The notes beneath the pieces were generated by a model. That model had not been told where the DNA came from, searched no databases, and was given only the letters and a program-made list of their open reading frames with translations. This document shows, in pieces, positions 26,776 through 35,700 of a stretch of DNA of 64,000 bases. This DNA is from Diadema setosum (taxonomy: Eukaryota > Echinodermata > Echinoidea > Diadematoida > Diadematidae): the NCBI RefSeq assembly GCF_964275005.1, contig NC_092697.1, positions 13,623,327 to 13,687,326 on the forward strand, given 5' to 3'. Within the stretch, counting starts at the first letter, position 1; every line of letters begins with the position of its first letter. The translations under genes were made by a program, and so were the position numbers.

Positions 26776-29700
26776 CTAATGATGCTGATAATCCTCTGTA
26801 CTTAAGAGTGTGCTCTGGTAATGAACTGGAAAATTGGCATAACACATTTCCTGCTGTTGGACGGGAGTGGAAAATTCCAGAAACCTCTTCACACACTTCC
26901 AGCACTTGTCTTCCTTCGAACCCTTACAGATCAACGGTATCAAGGTGTTCGGCCACTCCCACCAGAATGCCTCTAACATCATCCAGGGTCTTGCCCCTGG
27001 CACCATCAAGATCATCTTGGTGAGGAACAAGGCTGCCATCAAACAGCTGGCAGTGCCACCGGTCATCTATCCCAACCAGGTATGTTTGTCCAGCCCCCCC
27101 CCCCCTCCCCCCCTTGATGACAAGGATGACGGATGACATCTGTACACAGTTGAATTCTTCAGTAATAAACCATATGGCCCGAATTCACGAAGGTGGTACA
27201 AATGAAACCATGGTTTAAACCATGGACAAAAACCATGGAATGCCAAGTGTCGCATGGGATATTTCGCTACGAAATCAGTCATTTCATCGATGAAATGATT
27301 ATTTTTTAAAGAAATGACAACATTTTGTAACTAAACGAACATTTAGTTAACATTTCGTTAACGAAACAGTCATTTTGTCGACGAAATGACCAATTTCGTA
27401 ACGAAATATTCCGTTTGACACTTGGCGCTCCATGGTTTTTGTCCATGGTTTAAACCATGGTTTCGTTTGTACCACCTTCGTGAATTCGGGCCTATAAGTC
27501 TGCAAGTAGCTAACTAGATTGTTTCAGGATTTTACAGGATGTTGCTTGCAGGTGCGACAGATCCAAGTGTCATCCTCCACATTTGTTTGTTTGTTTGATT
27601 TTTGATCTATTTCAAAATTCTCTATCCCAGACATCGATCCAGACTGTCGTGGAGAGGCAAGAGGCTTTTGATGTGGAGGACTTTGGGGAGAGTTCCACCG
27701 ACCCCGCCCCTGCTTCGGTGGTGAAGCCGACCCCGAAGCCGGAAGACTACCCCAACGTCCAGACCATCGTGCTGACCAAGGGACAGAGGGGTCTGGGCTT
27801 TGCCATCTACGAGAACCAGGACGAGAAGGGACTGTCGGGGATCTTTGTGAAGGACGTGACCATGGGAGGACCGGCAGCAAAGGTGAGATGGGAAGATGAG
27901 AGGAAAAGAAGATTTTCAAGGTGCTGTGATGTTATCATGGTAGGAGCACCATAGTATGATGGATATAGGCTTTGGTCTCTCTGGAACCGGAGATCGTTGA
28001 ATCAAATCTGTGGCAGTGTAAAGATAAGTGCAAATGTGATAGCATTAATACTGTAGGGTAATGAACGTCTTCAAATTGTACACTTGTAGTTAGAGCTGAA
28101 GAACAATTCAAGTTTGTGTTTCTTGTTACCAGGAGGGCCATCTTAGGGTTGGGGACCAGATCCTAGCGGTCAATGACAAGTCAGTCATCGGCCTGTCCAA
28201 GCTGAGCGCCATCAGCGTGCTGAAGGACACCAGGGGCACGGTCAGTCTGACCATCAGCTCGGCCAAGCCCACCCAGTCCCCTTCCTCCCAGCCCCACAGT
28301 CTGTTCCCAACCCTGGAGGTAGGGACCGCTGGTGCCAGAGGGGTGGAAGGGGGCATCACCTTCCAGACTGCACAGAGCGACATGTCCGCACCAACCTTTT
28401 CCACACATGCTGGCATTGGAAGTGAGTGACAGTTCGGTATCTCTTGTTTGACCCCACCCCCCCCCCCCATACTCTTCTCAATCTAATTCTAATCACATGC
28501 TTTATGACACATGTATATTCTGGTAAACTAACAGGTAGTATGTGGTAAAATGAATGCCCACTGTCTTATAATGTATTTCTACTACATATCTTTATCTTTT
28601 TTTTACATGTATGTTTAAACATTTGTACTATCTTCAAGAGATGAGTATAACATATTTGCTTGAAACTCTTTCGGAAACTTCCCATCCGCTTGATTTACCC
28701 CATTCTCATACTGTAAAACCAGAATTGTATCCATGCATCAAACTTTCGCTGCAAATTTCATCAGGATCCAAAACACACAAAAGTAAAATGCACCCGAATG
28801 TGTTTGTCTACACAAAGTATTTGATGCCATCGGCTCCAATTTGCGAAAGCTCATGCCACAAATGTCACTAGTTTCACAGTGATTGTTGTGAAGGAACATT
28901 CACACACTATGAAATATAAGTGTGGGGTTCATATATATCAAGTGCTAGGTGTGTACCAGACCCTGCTCTGGTGCCATTAGCCATTGTATCTCTTTGCTAA
29001 TATTGTACTGTTGTGCATCATAGTGGCACATCATCTGTTGCCAACCAGTTTCTGACTATTGCATAATAATAATGATATTTTGCCTATTAGATACCTTTAT
29101 TGCAACTATAATGCATGCTCAGTTATGCCATATACTAATTGTATATTTTCATTGTGGTACATTAAACCATTATTTATGTAAATATTGCTAATTTGACTTT
29201 GGTAAAGTTATATCTACACTTATACCAGTATTCTGACTATAAAGGTTCATTTATATCTATGGTGGTAGTCTGACATTGGTGCATTGGTATTATATACCAG
29301 TGCCCCCAGTGTAGTGTATAGTGTATCTCATCCATGAATACCCTGGTATACAGTCTATCTCATCCATGAATACCCTGGTATACAGTCTTGTATGTCATAT
29401 ACTCATATTTCAACTACTATGCTGGTATATCCACTATCTCTGCTTCCTACTGCCAAAGATTTCTTCCCAGCCTTGGATCTGGGGGATGAGCCCCACTCCC
29501 TGTACTTGCATGAGTCCAACTCCCTTGATTCTCGCCCCTCTCGGGACACCGGTAGTAAGTTAACCCATCGAATCCCAACTTTGACATGTTGTGGTCCACT
29601 TCTTAAGTTTCCGTGATCATTACCATGATCAAACACTAATACTTAACTCATCTAGCTAGCAGCAGTTGTCGTGTCATGTTATTTATAGTATCATTTGAAA

Positions 29701-32700
29701 TAAAACAGAAACGTCATTTGAAGTGTGTTATGCTAATGTTAACGTCAAAAACTTTGCAAAACTTAACATATATTTTTGGTTTTTTTATGGAAGGGACTGT
29801 TGTATACAAATTACATTAGATAGGCATTGGCGTAGCCATTAGTGTATCCATTTGATTTAGTGTGCCCTTTCCACCTTGATTGATAAGGTGTTCAAATTTG
29901 TCACTCTTTTTGATTAATAAGGTATTCGAATTTGTCACTCTTTTTTATCTATTATAGGCCAAAATATAGTGCATAGACATGAAAAAAAGATTATATGTGG
30001 ACTCCACATTGGAGACATAGTTCACAATGTCCACCACATATTATTTATTGGTGGTAGTTGATATCAATACTGCTTTTATCAGCTCAAGCCATAGTTCATC
30101 AGGTGTTGTAGAGTGGAAAAATACAAGCTTTGTTTTGATATTCTTTGTGTATTTTTTTTAATCTTGAGTTCTTTTTGCAACTGTTGGTCAATTTTTAGAC
30201 TGTATGCCAAAAAAAAAAATGTAGTTCGTAATACATTATAAATCTGAATGCACTTTGTGACATATTTACAATGCAAGATACTGTTTCCCTTGATAATTTA
30301 CAGCAAGACAGACATAATATATACATTTGTAGGCTACTTGGTCATATGGATCTTTGATCTGTGCAGCTCGTTGTTTTATCATGTGAACACGGAATACATT
30401 GTAGATGTTCTCATTTAACTCCTTATGTTTGTATGTGTTACATCTTAACATCCTGTTCATGCTTACTGCTAAATAATGTGTCACCACATATACCCACATA
30501 TTTAAGAACAGCAAGAGTTGTGTTGCTGGAACAAAGATTAACTGTATGCACCATAGTTTAGCTGATAACCTGCTTGCTTGAAGCTAGCCAGAGTTGTTCA
30601 TACTAAACCGCTGATGTTCTGAATGCACACAGTAACCATACATGTTAAGTAATCTTGTCATCTGCACATACAATTGATGTGATATAACTAAACTGAAGAA
30701 TTTTCATATCAGTAAATGCTACGCTGAAAGATTTAGCTTATGCAATTCATTCTAACATTTGCAGATTAATACAAATAGTTTATACGAAATCAAATTTTGA
30801 TAATATTTCTACTAACCAAATAGTCATTTATATAATCATTAATTTATCTGGTAATCCATTTAGCCGTACAGGAGGGAATCAAAACCTGTACCATCTTTCA
30901 ACTTTCAACACACCAGACTAACACAGACTAACCTTCCTTATCCCTTCCCCCGCGTGGTGGCAGATTTTTTCCCCTCTCTGGACCCTGAGATTGAGCTGCA
31001 AGAAATCTCCTCCTCTACCTCCTCCTTCTCCTCCTCACATGGTAGCTTAGACATAGAACCAGGAGACAGTAAGTCCAGTCCAGAAATCTTTAGAGTGGAA
31101 TTCCAGACCAGTTACAAAAGTTTGTCTGAAAAGAAAAAGTATAATCTTATAAGCATAATGGTAAAAAATAATAATAATAATAATAATAACAAAGAAATAA
31201 AAGAATATGTCAATCAAAATCAGATGAAAATTAGGGAATTTATGAAATTGTGAAGTTTTGGTAATGTTTTGCAAAACTGTTCTCAAGCACTCAATTTGAA
31301 TATAGAGAAAAAAAAATTGAGTGAACTGATGATGCTCAAGATTTTTCATTGAGTGTGACTGAAACTGACAAGAACTTTATTTTTTCTGATCTAAAAGTGT
31401 ATAACAGAATGTTATTCCCACCTGAATAATTGCAAAATAACAATCAGTTTGATATTTTAGGATTTGAGAAGAATATACCCGGTAGATTTAACATTTGGAA
31501 AAGTAATAGTTTAGAAATGGAAGATTTTGTGTGCAAATCACATGGCAAGCTGTGAGGTGATGACATCAACTCACTTATTCACATAATCATATTGACTGTT
31601 TCGGGAGTGTTTTGTGAAATTTAGCAAAACTTCATAATTTCATCACTTTCTTAATTTTTGTTCCATTTAAGTTGATCAAATTCTCACTGTTGTGTTCATG
31701 AAATTTTATTCATTCATATTAAACTAAATTTTAACTGGTCTGGAATTTCCCGTTGTTAGCGTGAAGTTAAGGTCATTTTGTTATTTTCTGTTGAGAAGGG
31801 GTAATCTCTTATCAAGTTGTTCTATGCAAATACAGTACAGTGTCTGTGTATTATAAATTATAAAGTCACATAGGACAACATGTGTGAAAATCTTTACACT
31901 GTTCTTTTCTGTATTAATACTTCTGTATGTTTAATGTATGAATGAATTTATGCATATTTCCACCATTACTATTATTAATCATTATGACTCATATGTTTGC
32001 TTTATGAATGTATATTGTGTGTATTAGTTAGCATGATGTATGTTTACAGCTTTGCTTGATTTATTAATCGTCCAGCTGATGTAAGCAAACTCACATTCTA
32101 GCTGTAGAGCAAAATAATGAATAAAAGGCAGCAGATAGAATAATACTGCATCCCCCTCTTGTGCTAGGTACAATTGTAACATGACATAATCCAACAATCA
32201 AGCACATTAATTCACAATCCACAGGTATTTTGTGTGTCACAATTTTCAGCTCTAATGCCTATGTGTACCCTGCTTGTGTTTGTAGACATAGCTTTCCAAC
32301 AAGTAGATAGTGCTTCGCTATTAACAGTTGCTATGCTGCATATGTTCACATCCCTTGATAATCACATTTATCTCACCAGAAATAAGAAGTCACAACCTTG
32401 TTTAAATATATATTGCACAATATTTGTGCAAGATGCATGTAACCAGTACAGTTTTGTATATACATTGTATGTAAATATTTGGAAAGTAAATACAAATGTT
32501 GTAAAAATAAATGAACAGTGTCATTTTATTTCCTTATTTTTATGGTCCAAGAGTGAATCAAGATCTGGTTATAAAAAAAAAGAGAGATTGATACAGCTGT
32601 AGATGCTGGGAACATGCAAATTTACTCAAATAACACTGAGAGCTCAAACACTGCCCTCCCTTTCCGCCATGTTTAATGCTCACACTGTCGTTCACCAATG

Positions 32701-35700
32701 GATTTATGAATGAGATTAATTCACAACTTTTGTCTTTTTTTTCTGCTGTGTGTGAAGTATTATAAAAAGTGTTCTTTTGCAAGGCACATTATAATTTCTA
32801 AATTGTTTCCTTGCCTGAAAATCTTTACACCCTACAGGCACTGGGTTCACCCTTCAGTTGGCTGACCCCGTCCCGAGCGAGTCCAGTACAGATGCCCCGC
32901 CCTCTGACCCCCTGACCTGTCCAGTGGTCAAAGGTCACAAGACGCTGATTGTGGTTGACTGTGGCTCGAGCGCAAGGCTGGGGATCAGCATTGTTGGAGG
33001 AGTTGACGCATCGCAGGTAAACGCACAAACGAACAGATGCTCCCATGGCAATGACCAAACCCTGTCCCCATGTGATGCTTGGAAGTTTACTGAAGCACAC
33101 AAGAGGTGCTAAGTCTCTTTAATTTTCACCAGGAGTCCTGAAAGCTGTAATATCTCTCTAAATCTTGATAAGAGAGTACAATTATTGCATTTTTTAATTT
33201 GACTTTTGAAGAGAGGCCTTGCTGCAAGACTAAGCTAATTGTACCATTTGTGACTTCATGAACATGTATATTTTTCTTAGTGTACAGTACGTGTAGTTCA
33301 CAAGTTTACCCCGTAAGAATGACTAGAATTATTCAATTATTACACCATTCATAAGCATTCCTCTCCATTATAGTGTCAAGCTTGCAGAAAGAAAAGGACA
33401 GTACCATGCACTGAGTATAGTTTGCACACTGCCACTTCTCACCTTGTTTTGTTTTTCACTTTTGTATATAATAGTTAATATCTTCTTACTATCTGTCCTT
33501 CCTCCTCCCCCCCCCCCCCCCCCAAACTCCACCGCATCCCTCCAGCCTCTTGTCATGGTGAAGGAAGTCCTTCCAGGAGAAGCGGCTGCTAGAGATGGCA
33601 GACTCCAGCCAGGGGATCAGCTCCTAGAGGTTTGTACCATCAGAGCAATGCTTATCCTGCTATTTTTTCCTTCCTTTTTGTTTGTTTGTTTTCTTTCTTT
33701 CTTTCTTTCTTTTGTGTGTTTTGGTTTATTGTGTTTTGGTGGGTTTTTTTTTCTTTTTGTTTTGTTTCGGATGTCTAGTGTAAGGTGGCACAGATTACAG
33801 TCGCAGGAGGGAAAATGGTGACAATAAAAATGTATGTGCCAATATCAAATGGTATCAATGACGATTGCACTGCCAAAGGGTTTATGACTGCAGGTGTAGT
33901 ATTTGGAATGGTACCAGCAGAGGTTTTGTGGGTGACACATGCAACTTCAGAAGATATGAATGTTTGTGAAACCAAATGATGGAGATGATGTGTGAGACCA
34001 AGATTATTTTATTCATAATCGAGATCATGATCAATAAAGATGTCATAAAGGAAGATAATCATGATAGCAGTGATATCTTTCATCTTTGTTACCATCCTGA
34101 CCATTATGGTTGTAGTTCATTTGCAATGGTAATTGTAATGGGAGTGAAAATTCAAAAGTATTCATAATTTTGTTCAAACCAATTTATCAAATTCATTGAT
34201 CTGATCAAATGTGCTCTTGTTACAATGTCATATCTGCCCAGTCACAGAGATTATTTAAGTAAGCTGCAAATCACAAAGAAACATTTAATTTCTTTACTCA
34301 ATCAACATCACAACACTTACACAGTGGACTCCCATTGTAATGAAGTTCTCATGACCAGTAGTTTTCTGTCGTTATATTGAAATATCGGTATAACCGAACA
34401 AATAAACTATAAAAAACATGAGCAGATAATTTTGGGGCCTGAATATTTACTTGGTTGTGACCGGAATTTTGTTGTAACTGTGTTTGTTATAACGTGAGTG
34501 AACTGTATAATATCCTGTGTTGAGTCTATTTAACTTCTTGGATCTGTCCATTCACGACCAGGTTGACGGGCTGGACTTGCAGAATGCTACCAATGAGATG
34601 GCGCTCAATGCCCTCCAGCAGACCTCCAGCAAGGTCAGGATGGTGGTGCTACGTGAGGACCGCCCTCCTCCGTCCATCCCCCAGGCTCAGGGAGAAAGTG
34701 AGGAGGGAGGAGAGGGTGAGAACGTGATGACTGTGGTTCTCCACCAGCCGGCTGGTCACAGCTTGGGGCTCAGCATCGCCGGAAAGTAAGTCAGCAATCC
34801 TGAAAGTTGTAGAGTCTTACTCATTGGAGGTAACCTGATAAGCATTGCACCACTCTTATGATAATGAGTAAAGAAACGGTGATGAAAGTAAGTCAGCCAT
34901 CCTCATAGTTGTAGAGTCTTATTCATTCGAGGTAACCTGAAAAGCATTTGGACCACTCCAATGATAAAGATTAAAATATTGATGATTGGTGATGATGTCA
35001 GTGTGCATGAACATGAGGATGATGAGGAGGATGAGAATAAAGATGACTGATAAGCATCATCATCATCATTGTCATTATTATGATCGTGGTATCTATGGTA
35101 CGATCATAACATCTATGATTGTGATTGCAGCATTGCCACAAACCTAATTATGCATCAGGGTCAAGATGGATGTAGTGGGTATAGAAGCTTGTTCAGGGAG
35201 GTTTACACTGAACTGTACTTTCTTGCATTCTTTGAGGAGTTTTTCTCAGCTAGTGTGGTGGAAAAAGTGCAGATGATCCTGAGAAAGAAGTCATGAAATT
35301 TCTAATAACATTGTGTCAAGAATTATGATTATGATATCATATGTGTGACATGTCAACTTGTTTCAAGATATTAGCAAGTTAGTTCTTTCCCTGTTGTGAC
35401 AATGGCAATGTTTCTTTTTACCACATGCAGAGCTGGAGCACTTTACATCTCGGACATCGTGCCTGGCAGTGTTGCCGATAGCAACGGTCAACTGATGAGA
35501 GGGGATCAGATTCTCGCTGTGAATGGACTCAACGTGAAGAATATCCCTCAGGAAGCCCTTGCCACTCTGCGCCAGGTCAGGATGCAAAGCCTTCCTCTTT
35601 CTCGCATTCTTTCTTCCCCCTTCCTCTTTCATTTTCATCTCTATATTCTTCTCCTCATCCTCCTGCTTTTCTTTTCCCATATCCTTTCCTCCAGTACCTC

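Noticed and set aside
28319-28320. Inner donor GTAGGG for the PDZ9 exon
   Set aside because: It would end in phase 0, while all following exons require phase 1.
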